Shown piece after piece: positions 1 to 7,494 of a stretch of 64,000 nt of DNA. The notes under the pieces were generated by a model, which had not been told where the DNA came from, did not search any database, and saw only the letters and a program-made list of their open reading frames with translations. The stretch is from DASUPK01 sp963782345. GTDB taxonomy: Bacteria > Actinomycetota > Thermoleophilia > Solirubrobacterales > 70-9. The position numbers and the translations under genes are program-made. Each line of letters starts with the position of its first letter. Position 1 is the first letter of the stretch. Where the stretch lies: positions 248,001-312,000 of the forward strand of contig CAWAJF010000007.1 in assembly GCA_963782345.1 (NCBI GenBank), given 5' to 3'.

Positions 1-322
1 TTGCATCACCGGCGGCGATGGCGCGCAGCAACTCCCGGACCGAGCCCCCGGAAAGCACGGCCATCGCGACCTTCGGCCCGACGCCGCCGACCGAGATCAG
101 GTGGAGGAAGAGATCGCGCTCCTCCTCGCCGGCGAACCCGAAGAGGCTGAGCGAGTCCTCCCGGGCGACGAGATGTGCGTGCAGGGCGGTGTGCTTCCCG
201 CGCGCCGGCACCGCCTTGAGCGTCTCAGCCGAGACCGCCAGGCGATAGCCGACCCCGCTCGCGTCGATCACGACGTAGTCGGGGCGGCGCACGAGAACCT
301 CTCCGCTGACGGAGGCGATCAT
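1..322 (-). CDS. ruvA: Holliday junction branch migration protein RuvA, N-terminal part (cut by window edge)
   Basis: RuvA tetramers bind Holliday junctions and load the RuvB motor for branch migration. The reverse strand from the ATG at 322 reads MIASVSGEVLVRRPDYVVID, the usual RuvA OB-fold start. It continues through SLFGFAGEEERDLFLHLISV to the first helix-hairpin-helix (VGGVGPKVAMAVLSG). About 107 codons are present; the rest lies left of the window. It starts 43 bases after ruvC on the same strand, the normal ruvC-ruvA order, and ruvB is expected next. The identification is secure; only the end is missing. Confidence 0.95.
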   Translation of the reverse strand, partial: MIASVSGEVLVRRPDYVVIDASGVGYRLAVSAETLKAVPARGKHTALHAHLVAREDSLSLFGFAGEEERDLFLHLISVGGVGPKVAMAVLSGGSVRELLRAIAAGDA

Positions 323-365
323 TCCCACTGATTCTGGGCTGCGGCCCGGATGCCTTCCGGACCGG

Positions 366-917
366 TTACCCGGCGAGGCGCTGGCGCGCGGCGATCGCCG
401 GCGTGGTGCCGACGCTCGGCCGTCCGAAGGCCGAGACCGCGCTGCGTGCACCGGCCGTCCCCGCATGGCAGATCGCCACGGCGAACGCATCCGCCGCGTG
501 ATCCGGCGCGGGAGGCTCGGGAAGCCCGAGCAGGCTCGCGACCATCCGCTGAACCTGGCCCTTGTCGGCTGAGCCAGAGCCGCAGACCGCCTTCTTCACC
601 GCCTGGGGCGTGTAGTCGAAGCAGGACAGCTCATGTTTGGCGGCCGCCAGCATGGCCGCGCCCCGGGCCTCACCGACGCTCAGGGCGGACGCGACGTTCT
701 TGCCGAAGAAGAGGTCCTCGAGCGCCATCGCCTTGGGCTCGTGCCAGCGGATCAGCTCGCCGAGCGACTCGTGGAGCCGGGCGAGCCGCTGCTCGACGGC
801 AAGGTCGGACGGCGTCTCGATCACGCCTCCATCGAGCGCGACCATCCGCTCACCGGACGTTCGAACCACGCCGAACCCGGTGTTGGCGGTACCCGGATCG
901 ATACCGATGACGATCAC
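366..917 (-). CDS. ruvC: Crossover junction endodeoxyribonuclease RuvC
   Basis: RuvC resolves Holliday junctions by symmetric nicking together with RuvAB. The 183-residue product opens with the RNase H-fold motif VIGIDPGTANTGFGVV, holding the first catalytic Asp. It also has the conserved ALEDLFFGKN segment with a catalytic Glu and a C-terminal DHAADAFAVAICH with the last acidic residues. Length is normal for the family. It lies between yebC and ruvA on the same strand and is probably co-transcribed with them. Confidence 0.96.
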   Translation of the reverse strand: MIVIGIDPGTANTGFGVVRTSGERMVALDGGVIETPSDLAVEQRLARLHESLGELIRWHEPKAMALEDLFFGKNVASALSVGEARGAAMLAAAKHELSCFDYTPQAVKKAVCGSGSADKGQVQRMVASLLGLPEPPAPDHAADAFAVAICHAGTAGARSAVSAFGRPSVGTTPAIAARQRLAG

Positions 918-976
918 GCCCCTTCATTCTCACTCGCCCCCCGGATGTCCTTCATCCGACCCCGGACGCGGACCAC

Positions 977-1729
977 TCAGCCGGCGGCGGCCTTCTCCAG
1001 GATCTCCTCCGCGACATCGAAGTTCGCGTGCACCGAGTCGACGTCGTCGTGCTCTTCTAGCGCGTCCATCAGGCGCAGGAGCGCCGGCGCGTCGCCCTCC
1101 CCGACATCGACCGTGCTCTTCGGCTCCATCGAGAGCTCCGCGGACTGGATCTCGATGTCTCCCCCCTCGAGAGCCGAGCGGACGGCCGCGAGATCCGAGG
1201 CCGCCGTGGTGACCTTGAGCAGGTCGCCGTCGTCCGAGACGTCCTCGGCGCCGGCATCGATCGCGGGCATCAGATCGTCCTCGCCGTAGCGCTCACCATC
1301 GACCAGGATCACCCCGCGCTTCTCGAACTGCCAGGCCACCGAGCCGGGCTCGCCGAGGCTGCCACCGTGGCTATCGAATGCATGGCGCACCTCCGAGCCG
1401 GTGCGATTGCGGTTGTCGGTCAGCGCCTCGACCAGGATCGCGGCTCCGCCCGGCCCATAGCCCTCATATACGACGCTCTCGATCGCGGCGGCGTCGTCGC
1501 CCTCGCCGGTGCCACGGTCGATCGCCCTCTGGATGTTGTCCTTGGGCATCGAGGCGTCGCGCGCCTTCTGGACGGCGAGTCCCAGGGCGGGGTTCGCGTC
1601 GACGCTGCCGCCCCCATCACGGGCCGCAACGGTGATCCCGCGCGCCAGCTTGGTGAAGAGCTTGCCCCGCTTGGCGTCGGCCGCGCCCTTCTTGTGCTTG
1701 ATCGATGACCACTTGGAGTGACCGGACAT
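977..1729 (-). CDS. yebC: YebC/PmpR family regulator or translation factor
   Basis: This 250-residue protein has the signature start MSGHSKWSSIKHKKGAADAK, followed by GKLFTKLARGI and YEGYGPGGAAILVEALTDN, all diagnostic of the family. Members have been described as DNA-binding regulators and, for some, as factors that relieve ribosome stalling, so the exact role here is open. It sits directly upstream of ruvC on the same strand, its usual place in actinobacteria. The acidic C-terminal domain is complete. Confidence 0.95.
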   Translation of the reverse strand: MSGHSKWSSIKHKKGAADAKRGKLFTKLARGITVAARDGGGSVDANPALGLAVQKARDASMPKDNIQRAIDRGTGEGDDAAAIESVVYEGYGPGGAAILVEALTDNRNRTGSEVRHAFDSHGGSLGEPGSVAWQFEKRGVILVDGERYGEDDLMPAIDAGAEDVSDDGDLLKVTTAASDLAAVRSALEGGDIEIQSAELSMEPKSTVDVGEGDAPALLRLMDALEEHDDVDSVHANFDVAEEILEKAAAG

Positions 1730-1774
1730 GCCATCGATTCTAAGAGCGCGCCCGGAATGGATGCGAGATCCGAA

Positions 1775-2878
1775 CTAGACGACGAAGCTCCCGTCACGCT
1801 GAAGCGACTCGCCGTCCACCTCGATCTTGCCCCCCTTCCGAAGGTCGCAGATCATGTCCCAGTGGATCGCCGACTCGTTAACGCCGCCCGTCTCCGGGTA
1901 TGAGCGCCCGACCGCCAGGTGGACGGTGCCGCCGATCTTCTCGTCGAGCAGGATCTCGCCCGTGCCGTCCGTGATCCCGTAGTTGGTGCCGATGCCGAGC
2001 TCGCCGAGCCGGCGGGCGCCGTCGTCGGTGTCGAGCATCTCGATCAGGAACTCCTCGCCCTTCTCGGCGCTCGCGTCGACCACCCTGCCCCCCTCGAACC
2101 TGAAGGTGACGCCGGCCACCTCCCGGCCCGCATAGCTGGCGGGCAGGTGGAACTTGATCTGTCCCTCGGCTGAGTCCTCGATCGGGCCGGTGAAGAACTC
2201 GCCGTCGGGCATGTTGTGCCGGCCGTCGGCGGCGATGAACGTCCGGCCATCGATGCCGAGCCGCAGGTCGGTGCCATCGCCGGTGACGTGGACCTCGGAG
2301 CGGCCCTGGATCCAGTCCGCGAGCCGCCTCGTCTCCTCGGAGGTCCGCGTCCAGGCCCCGACGGGGTCGTCATCAGTCGCCAGGCAGGCGCCGTAGTAGA
2401 AGTCCTCATAGGCGGGTAGCCCCATTCCGGCCTCGGATGCGTACGCATGAGTCGGGAAGAGGGTCAGGGCCCAGCGATACGTGCCCTCGGCGCTCCGCTC
2501 CATCGCCCTCTTCATCAGGCCCTGCGTCGCGGCCTGGCGCATCGCCTGCCGCTCCGGCGGCACCTGGGAGAGCGCACGGGTGTTCTGGCTCGCCATCACG
2601 GCGATCCGGACGTCGGCGTTCTCAACCGCCCATGCCGCCACGGGCGAGACCCACTGCAGCTGCTCATCGGAGGCATGCTCGAGATACGAGGCGGACTGGC
2701 CCTCCATCGCCATCTGGACGATCGGGTTTCCACCCGCCCGGAGGACCTCCTCGTAGATCGCCTGGAGCAGCGGCTCGGCCGCCGACTCGCCCTCGATCGT
2801 GCAGACGTCGCCGTCCGCCACCTTCGTCGAGTGGCGGACGAGGATCTGCGCGAGCGCGGCTACGCGTGGGTCTCTCAT
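1775..2878 (-). CDS. Aminopeptidase, peptidase family M29
   Basis: The 367-residue product matches the AmpS/AmpT-type M29 metallo-aminopeptidases, which remove N-terminal residues using two metal ions. Typical segments are the TDLRLGIDGRTFIAADGRHN region, NMPDGEFFTGPIEDSAEG, an IGTNYGITDGTGEILLDEKI segment and HLAVGRSYPETGG near the C-terminus. The metal ligands would be the Glu, His and Asp residues in these stretches. It lies between pdxT and yebC on the same strand with short gaps, so it is probably in their operon. Its substrate cannot be told from the sequence. Confidence 0.9.
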   Translation of the reverse strand: MRDPRVAALAQILVRHSTKVADGDVCTIEGESAAEPLLQAIYEEVLRAGGNPIVQMAMEGQSASYLEHASDEQLQWVSPVAAWAVENADVRIAVMASQNTRALSQVPPERQAMRQAATQGLMKRAMERSAEGTYRWALTLFPTHAYASEAGMGLPAYEDFYYGACLATDDDPVGAWTRTSEETRRLADWIQGRSEVHVTGDGTDLRLGIDGRTFIAADGRHNMPDGEFFTGPIEDSAEGQIKFHLPASYAGREVAGVTFRFEGGRVVDASAEKGEEFLIEMLDTDDGARRLGELGIGTNYGITDGTGEILLDEKIGGTVHLAVGRSYPETGGVNESAIHWDMICDLRKGGKIEVDGESLQRDGSFVV

Positions 2879-2890
2879 GTGCCGGACAAC

Positions 2891-3484
2891 CTAGCGAGCG
2901 GCCCGATCGGCGGATCTCGCCGCGGTGCACATCGCCATGAAGGCCGCGTGCAGGCGGCTGTCATCCGTGAGCTCGGCGTGGAAAGCGACCGCGAGGACGG
3001 TCCCGTCCCGGACCGCTACAGGGTGCCCGCCGACCTCGGCCAGGACCTCGACGCCCGGGCCGTGCTCCTCGACCCACGGTGCCCTGATGAAGACCGCGCG
3101 GAGCGGTTCCTCCCCGACGCCCTCCACCCGCAGGTCCTCCTCGAAGCTCTGGAGCTGGCGGCCGAAGGCGTTGCGGCGGCAGACGTAGTCCGCGATGCCA
3201 AGATGGTCGCGATCGCAGACGATCATCCCGGCGCAGCTGCCGAGGATCGGACCGCCCCCTTGATGGAACGAAGGAATCGCTCGATCGAGGCCCTCACGCT
3301 CCATCCCGATGGTGATCGTGGTCGACTCCCCGCCGGGGATCACCAGGCCGTCGAGGCCGATCAGTTGCTCCGGAGTCCGGACCTGGGTCGCGGCCGCGCC
3401 GAGCGAGCCCAGCATCCGTCTATGGGCGTCGAAGTCGCCCTGGAGGGCGAGGACACCGATGCGGAGAGGACGGGCGCCGCTCAA
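2891..3484 (-). CDS. pdxT: Pyridoxal 5'-phosphate synthase glutaminase subunit PdxT
   Basis: PdxT hydrolyses glutamine and channels ammonia to PdxS for PLP synthesis. The 197-residue class I glutaminase has the start RIGVLALQGDFDAHRRML, the oxyanion region VIPGGESTT, the nucleophile Cys84 in GSCAGM and the His/Glu pair in AFHAEL. The usual forms are GTCAGL or GLCAGM and FHPEL, so these are mild variants. The start overlaps the pdxS stop by four bases (ATGA), giving translational coupling. Confidence 0.96.
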   Translation of the reverse strand: MSGARPLRIGVLALQGDFDAHRRMLGSLGAAATQVRTPEQLIGLDGLVIPGGESTTITIGMEREGLDRAIPSFHQGGGPILGSCAGMIVCDRDHLGIADYVCRRNAFGRQLQSFEEDLRVEGVGEEPLRAVFIRAPWVEEHGPGVEVLAEVGGHPVAVRDGTVLAVAFHAELTDDSRLHAAFMAMCTAARSADRAAR

Positions 3485-4368
3485 GCGCCGCGGCCCTGCA
3501 GCAGGCCGCCGTCGGCCGCCAGTGCCTCGATCTCGAGGCCGGGCATCGCGTCTCCGAGCTCCATCGACGCCTGCGCGACGCGCTCGGCGTCCTCGAAGTG
3601 GGTGGTGGCCTCGACGATCGCACGGGCCCTGCGCGCGGGATCCTCGCTCTTGAAGATGCCCGAGCCGACGAAGTTGCCCTCGGCGCCCAGCTGCATCATC
3701 AGGGCGGCGTCCGCCGGGGTGGCGATGCCGCCGGCGCAGAAGAGTGGGACGGGCAGCCAGCCTCGCTCGGCGACGTCCTGGACGACGTCGAGCGGCGCCT
3801 GGTGCGCCTTGGCGGCGCCGGCGAGCTGCTCGGGCCGCAGCGAGGCGAGGTGCTTGATCCCGTCGGTGATCTCGCGCATGTGACGGACCGCCTCGACGAC
3901 GTTGCCAGTCCCGGCCTCGCCCTTCGAGCGGATCATCGCGGCGCCCTCGCCGAGCCGCCGGAGCGCCTCGCCCAGGTTGGTGGCGCCGCAGACGAACGGA
4001 ACCTCGAAGGCGAACTTGTCGATGTGGTTGGCCTCGTCCGCCGGGGTGAGCACCTCGGACTCGTCGACGTAGTCGACCTCAAGCGACTGGAGCACCTGCG
4101 CCTCGGCGAAGTGACCGATCCGGGCCTTCGCCATCACCGGGATCGTCACCGCCACCTGGATCTCCTTGATCACGGCGGGGTTCGACATGCGGGCGACGCC
4201 GCCCTGTGCGCGGATGTCCGCGGGAACGCGCTCGAGCGCCATCACCGCGCAGGCCCCTGCATCCTCGGCGATCTTCGCCTGATCGACGTTCGTGACGTCC
4301 ATGATCACCCCGCCCTTGAGCATCTCGGCGAGGCCGGTCTTGAGGCGGAATGTCGCTCGCTCGGGCAT
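3481..4368 (-). CDS. pdxS: Pyridoxal 5'-phosphate synthase lyase subunit PdxS
   Basis: PdxS condenses ribose 5-phosphate, glyceraldehyde 3-phosphate and ammonia into PLP as a dodecameric TIM-barrel. The 295-residue product carries the conserved GGVIMDVTNVDQAKIAEDAG, VMALERVPADIRAQGGVARM, IPVMAKARIGHF and the phosphate-binding CAGGIATPADAALMMQLGA. The catalytic lysines lie within VMAKARIG and near MIRSKGEAGTGNV. It is the first gene of a leftward operon (pdxS-pdxT-peptidase-yebC-ruvC-ruvA) and is preceded by a leader with a strong hairpin. Confidence 0.97.
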   Translation of the reverse strand: MPERATFRLKTGLAEMLKGGVIMDVTNVDQAKIAEDAGACAVMALERVPADIRAQGGVARMSNPAVIKEIQVAVTIPVMAKARIGHFAEAQVLQSLEVDYVDESEVLTPADEANHIDKFAFEVPFVCGATNLGEALRRLGEGAAMIRSKGEAGTGNVVEAVRHMREITDGIKHLASLRPEQLAGAAKAHQAPLDVVQDVAERGWLPVPLFCAGGIATPADAALMMQLGAEGNFVGSGIFKSEDPARRARAIVEATTHFEDAERVAQASMELGDAMPGLEIEALAADGGLLQGRGA

Positions 4369-4401
4369 TTGCCCGCCTCATAGTAGAAGGGCGAGGTGTT
4401 T

Positions 4402-4439
4402 GCCAGGTTGAAGGGTGGGCACCCTTTGTCCTACCTGGC
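4402..4439 (-). promoter_or_regulatory. Nested hairpin in the pdxST leader
   Basis: Thirty-three bases upstream of the pdxS start is an outer stem GCCAGGT/ACCTGGC (4402-4408 with 4433-4439). It encloses a second stem AAGGGT/ACCCTT around 4411-4426. On the transcribed strand this folds into a stacked hairpin just ahead of the ribosome binding region. It could be a protein-binding or attenuation element for PLP synthesis, or an operator dyad in DNA. No known riboswitch was recognised. Confidence 0.5.
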
Positions 4440-4581
4440 CGCTAGGGGGCACTGCAGGCGAGGTGGCGTAACAACTTGGGGTCTGGTCCCCCGGACCCCG
4501 GTATCGGCTGCAGGTCCGGATCGCCCCCCGGGCCTGCGGCCTCTTATCTGCCGAACCGCGACCCCACGTGGGTCTGAGGGG

Positions 4582-5469
4582 CTACTTCAGCTTGAAAGCG
4601 CGGATGCGATCTCGGTGCGCGGCCTCGTCACGGGCGTAGACCCCGTGGGCGAGCGCCTGCACCAGGCCCATCAGCGCCGCGTTGGAGCGGATGTAGGACG
4701 GGCCGTTCGATGAGTAGTAGAGCATCAGCTCCGAGTGCTCTGCCACGTCGGAGAGGGTCGCGTCGGTGATCGACATCGTCCGCGCCCGGCGATGACGGGC
4801 GAGCTTCAGCGCCCGGAGAACGAGCGGATGGGCGCGCCCCGCGGTCAGCACGACCAGCAGGGTGTCCTCGTCCATCCGCGAAAGCTTCTGGATGTTGTCC
4901 TGGCTCGGCGAGGCGACGATCTCCGCGCGGACGTCGAGCAGCCCGAGCAGGTGTCGGAGGTAGCTGGCGAAGAAGGCCATCTGCTCCACCCCGACGATCA
5001 GGACGCGCCTCGAGGTGGCGAGCGCCGAGACCGAGGCCTCGACCTGCTCGCGGGTGAGGCTGCGGGCCGTCTCCTCGATGTTCGAGTAGTCCGCGCCGAG
5101 CGAGGCCTCGAACTCGGAGTGATCGAAGTTGAAGAGAGCCGCGGCTCCGCTTCCCCCGTTGCCGCTCGGAGCGCCCTCGGCGACCATGTGCCGGTACTCC
5201 TCGATCGCCGCCTGCTGCAGCTCGGGGTACCCGTCGAAGCCAAGGGCCTGGGAGAACCGGACGACGGTCGAGGACGAGGTGTTGGCCCGGCGCGCGAGCT
5301 CTTCGGCCGTCTGGAAGGCGGCCTCGTCGAGGTGATCGACGATGTAGCGAGCCACGTCCTTCTGGGAGCGCGAGAAGTCATCGAAGCGCTCGGTGATGAA
5401 GTCCGAGAGGCTCTTGCGTGCGGGGTGAGCCTTTGTCGCAGTCCGTGCCACGGGCGCTGATTTCTCCAC
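4582..5469 (-). CDS. MurR/RpiR family transcriptional regulator
   Basis: Regulators of this family have an N-terminal HTH_6 domain and a C-terminal SIS sugar-phosphate-binding domain. The HTH is clear (LSDFITERFDDFSRSQKDVA, then ELARRANTSSSTVVRFSQAL). The SIS domain follows (SRRVLIVGVEQMAFFASYLR, EDTLLVVLTAG, TMSITDATLSDVAEHSELML). The open frame runs further upstream, but that part overlaps a gene on the other strand. I prefer the GTG at 5469, giving 295 residues, the usual length. The effector is unknown; the neighbouring genes are not sugar genes. Confidence 0.85.
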   Translation of the reverse strand: MEKSAPVARTATKAHPARKSLSDFITERFDDFSRSQKDVARYIVDHLDEAAFQTAEELARRANTSSSTVVRFSQALGFDGYPELQQAAIEEYRHMVAEGAPSGNGGSGAAALFNFDHSEFEASLGADYSNIEETARSLTREQVEASVSALATSRRVLIVGVEQMAFFASYLRHLLGLLDVRAEIVASPSQDNIQKLSRMDEDTLLVVLTAGRAHPLVLRALKLARHRRARTMSITDATLSDVAEHSELMLYYSSNGPSYIRSNAALMGLVQALAHGVYARDEAAHRDRIRAFKLK

Positions 5470-5521
5470 CCGGGCGGGTTTCCCTTCTAGGTTTCTCGCG
5501 CGAATGTGGTTGGATCGTCGG

Positions 5522-5911
5522 ATGAGCCTCGACGGGCAGCTTCGGCGGACGAACCGGAACATGATCCTCTTCGACCTGGCGCTGGGGTCGGGCGCCGTGC
5601 TGGCGCCGTCGCGGACGCTGCGCTTGCTCGGGCACGACCAGCCTTCGGACGACGCCAAGGAGCTCTTTCGCCGCTGCGGCCCGATCTGGCTCACCTTCGC
5701 CGCCGCCCACCTGGTGGCGTACCGCCGCAACCGCCCGCAGGACTGGTGGGCGCTGTCCTGGCTGCGGGGCACCGAGCTGGCGACCGACATCCTCTGGTCG
5801 CGCTCGCCCGCGTTCTCGCGGCCGGGTGCGCGTGCGGGGCTCTGGTTCGCGGGCCTCGGCAACCTGGCGATGACTCTCGGCTTCGCCCACCTCGCGCGGA
5901 CCGAGAGGTAG
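5522..5911 (+). CDS. Small membrane-associated protein of unknown function
   Basis: I do not recognise the family. The product (about 129 residues from the ATG at 5522; an in-frame ATG at 5504 is also possible) has hydrophobic stretches around NMILFDLALGSGAVLAPSRT, IWLTFAAAHLVAYRR and GLWFAGLGNLAMTLGFAHLA. It probably has two or three membrane segments. It is divergent from the RpiR regulator with a gap of only about 50 bases, so the two may share a control region. The pattern is protein-like in this frame and not in the antisense frame. Confidence 0.6.
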   Translation: MSLDGQLRRTNRNMILFDLALGSGAVLAPSRTLRLLGHDQPSDDAKELFRRCGPIWLTFAAAHLVAYRRNRPQDWWALSWLRGTELATDILWSRSPAFSRPGARAGLWFAGLGNLAMTLGFAHLARTER

Positions 5912-5921
5912 CCGGCGGCGC

Positions 5922-6395
5922 TCAGACCGCTCGCGGCTTGGAGCTGCAGACCTTGAGGCCGAGCGACTCGGCGAGCCTCTTCCGCTGGGGAGCGGACTTG
6001 GCCACCGCGGCCTGCGCGGTGCCGTAGGCGCGCGAGTCCTGGTTCTCCGCGGCGCTCTCCCCCCTCTTCATCTCCTCGATCGCCCGGTCTCGGGCGTTGA
6101 GGTAGGCATCGAGCGGCGCGCGGAGCGCATCCGGCGGCTCGAGGTCGCCGATCGCGGAGTTGGCGCTCTCGGCGGCCTGAATCAGCTCCTTGGTCTGGTC
6201 GGCTGCCTCCGACGCGCTGGCCGGCGGATGCGCCTGGATCCGCCGGAACTCGGCCTGCTCCTCGCCGCAGATCTGATCGGCCTTCCGGTCGAGCTCGGCC
6301 GCGGTGACCTGCTGCTTTCCCCCGCCGCAGCCTGCGCCGAGCGCGGCGATCAGGAGGAACGGAAGCAGCTGAGGGAGCCGGCGGAGCCCGATCAT
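5922..6395 (-). CDS. Putative secreted lipoprotein
   Basis: From the ATG at 6395 the product has a basic start (MIGLRRLPQ), a hydrophobic core and a lipobox LGAGC around residues 19-23, so it should be lipid-anchored. The mature part (about 135 residues) is helical, Ala/Glu-rich and has two further cysteines (DQICGEEQ, LKVCSS). The open frame extends to an ATG at 6479, but that extension does not look like a signal peptide. No enzymatic motif is visible. It converges with the preceding membrane-protein gene. Confidence 0.7.
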   Translation of the reverse strand: MIGLRRLPQLLPFLLIAALGAGCGGGKQQVTAAELDRKADQICGEEQAEFRRIQAHPPASASEAADQTKELIQAAESANSAIGDLEPPDALRAPLDAYLNARDRAIEEMKRGESAAENQDSRAYGTAQAAVAKSAPQRKRLAESLGLKVCSSKPRAV

Positions 6396-6468
6396 CTGGA
6401 CGAGCACTCTAGCCACGGCCGGAGCGCCTGCTTCAATACGCGGACCAGAGAAAGGAGGTGGTCCTAAC

Positions 6469-6513
6469 TTGAATTCCATGCTTGACGGGACTCTGGAGGT
6501 GCAGGGCCGCTAG
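6469..6513 (+). CDS. Possible 14-residue leader peptide
   Basis: A TTG (or ATG at 6478) frame encodes MNSMLDGTLEVQGR and stops with TAG. The GGAGG core at 6454-6458 is ten bases upstream of the TTG, an acceptable spacing. The exceptional length of the pairing with 16S RNA is the main argument that something is translated here. A sequence this short could be open by chance. Confidence 0.3.
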   Translation: MNSMLDGTLEVQGR

Positions 6514-6660
6514 GTCCGGGCGCTGTAGGGCCCAAGGGGTCGCAAGGACGGCGACGCGGTCGTCCGGCGGAATCCAACCCGGGCACCGGCGAGCGAACGG
6601 AGGTGGGAGCCGTCCCGCCCCACCGCAAATCCAAAGCTCGTTTCAGAACCGCGTTTGAAT

Positions 6661-6692
6661 GACGAAGGGCCGCCTCGAGGCGGCCCTTCGTC
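6661..6692. terminator. Strong bidirectional hairpin terminator
   Basis: GACGAAGGGCCGCC pairs perfectly with its complement across a TCGA loop, giving a 14-bp stem. There is no long T-tract, which is common in GC-rich actinobacteria. It sits between the candidate RNA on the plus strand and the end of the coiled-coil gene on the minus strand, so it can serve both. Confidence 0.7.
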
Positions 6693-6711
6693 GTCTCGGG
6701 GATCGAGCGGG

Positions 6712-6924
6712 CTAGCCGCCCAGATTGCTCACCCTGGTGTCGAGCTTGTCGACATCCTTCTGCAGGTTCTTGATCTCCGTCGCCTGCGTCGCGCTCGTCG
6801 TGTTCAGGGCGTTGACGCTGTTCTGGATCGCCGTCACTGAGGTGCGAAGCGACCGCAGCTGCTTGTTCACGCTGGCCGTCACTCCGGCTTCCTTGCTGGC
6901 CTGCTGCTGCTCGGCGCCCTGCAC
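6712..6924 (-). CDS. Small coiled-coil protein, possibly 5'-truncated
   Basis: The frame from the GTG at 6924 encodes 70 residues dominated by heptad-like repeats (LRSLRTSVTAIQNSVNALN, ATEIKNLQKDVDKLDTRVSN), typical of a coiled coil. The frame stays open upstream with similar Gln-rich sequence (DQDIADATKAQLEQQLGTT) until it meets an unrelated fragment near 7016. The original gene may therefore have been longer and lost its start. No function can be assigned. Confidence 0.5.
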   Translation of the reverse strand: MQGAEQQQASKEAGVTASVNKQLRSLRTSVTAIQNSVNALNTTSATQATEIKNLQKDVDKLDTRVSNLGG

Positions 6925-7016
6925 CTGGGACGCCGTCGTGCCGAGCTGCTGCTCGAGCTGTGCCTTGGTCGCGTCCGCGATGTCCTGATCGCTCTTGTTG
7001 CCATTCTTGGCGCTGA

Positions 7017-7139
7017 TACGTTGCCGGTCATGTTGTGCAGCCCGTAGCCGTTGGGCGGGAAGGAGCCCACGGGGGCAGTTCCGTAGTACCCGTCGGCCTC
7101 GCTGTTTCTGGCCGGGAAGTCGCCCTGCCAGACGTTCAT
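7017..7139 (-). pseudogene. Fragment of a formylglycine-generating (SUMF1-type) enzyme
   Basis: The reverse strand reads MNVWQGDFPARN, then DGYYGTAPVGSFPPNGYGL and HNMTGNV. This is the highly conserved core of sulfatase-modifying factor domains (VWQGxFP...DGYxGTAPVxxFPPNGYGLxxMxGNVWEW). It stops exactly after GNV, where the expected WEW should follow, and the sequence becomes the coiled-coil gene in another frame. Only about 41 of some 250-300 residues remain, so it is a recombination remnant and cannot be active. Confidence 0.75.
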
Positions 7140-7216
7140 CCGATGCTCGCCGCCGGGCTCACGCTCGCCATCGGCGTGCTCTAGACGCGTCCCGGGCAGC
7201 GGTTAGGTTCGCCCGC

Positions 7217-7486
7217 ATGAACCCAAGAACCGCATTGATACTGGCTGGCCTGGCGCTCGTTGTCGGCGTCGTCTGGGCAGCCGACTGGTTCGATCCGGAG
7301 TTCCGCCGCCGTGAACGGGATCACGATCCCCGCGGCCCGCGGAAGGTGTCCTCAGGATCCAGAAAGGTGGCTCATATCTCTGCCACGACTCCTACTGGAG
7401 GCGCTACAGAGCGGCCGCCCGGCAGGGCAACTCGCCCGACAGCTCGAGCGGCAAACGTCGGGTTTCGCTGCGCCCGCGACGGCTGA
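7217..7486 (+). CDS. Small protein with an N-terminal membrane segment
   Basis: The ATG at 7217 opens an 89-codon frame. Its first 25 residues form one membrane helix or signal anchor (TALILAGLALVVGVVWAADW), followed by a charged tail that becomes low-complexity. The second half looks less protein-like than another frame there, so a frameshift or chance extension is possible. Only the membrane segment is convincing. Confidence 0.4.
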   Translation: MNPRTALILAGLALVVGVVWAADWFDPEFRRRERDHDPRGPRKVSSGSRKVAHISATTPTGGATERPPGRATRPTARAANVGFRCARDG

Positions 7487-7494
7487 ACGGCCGG

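Larger units (their letters stand above)
6449..6692 (+). ncRNA. Candidate structured RNA with extended anti-16S Shine-Dalgarno and mini-ORF
   Basis: Positions 6449-6464 read AGAAAGGAGGTGGTCC, matching the reverse complement of the usual bacterial 16S rRNA 3' end at 15 of 16 bases. A 14-codon frame follows (TTG at 6469 or ATG at 6478, stop at 6511-6513; MNSMLDGTLEVQGR). After it comes a GC-rich stretch with predicted stems (GGACGGC/GTCGTCC, GGTGGG/CCCACC) and then a 14-bp perfect hairpin. No larger gene fits this stretch. It could be a leader-peptide RNA, a ribosome-binding regulatory RNA or a tiny mRNA. I matched it to no known family. Confidence 0.45.

Noticed and set aside
2447..4383. Long plus-strand frames opposite pdxT and pdxS (and similar ones at 9172-9873, 10779-12101, 37019-39226)
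   Set aside because: They mirror well-supported genes on the other strand, have no family motifs and show shadow-frame composition.
6440..6470. Reverse strand resembles a 16S rRNA 3' end
   Set aside because: Only about 16 bases match and no rRNA sequence extends from it; it is better read as an extended ribosome-binding sequence on the plus strand.
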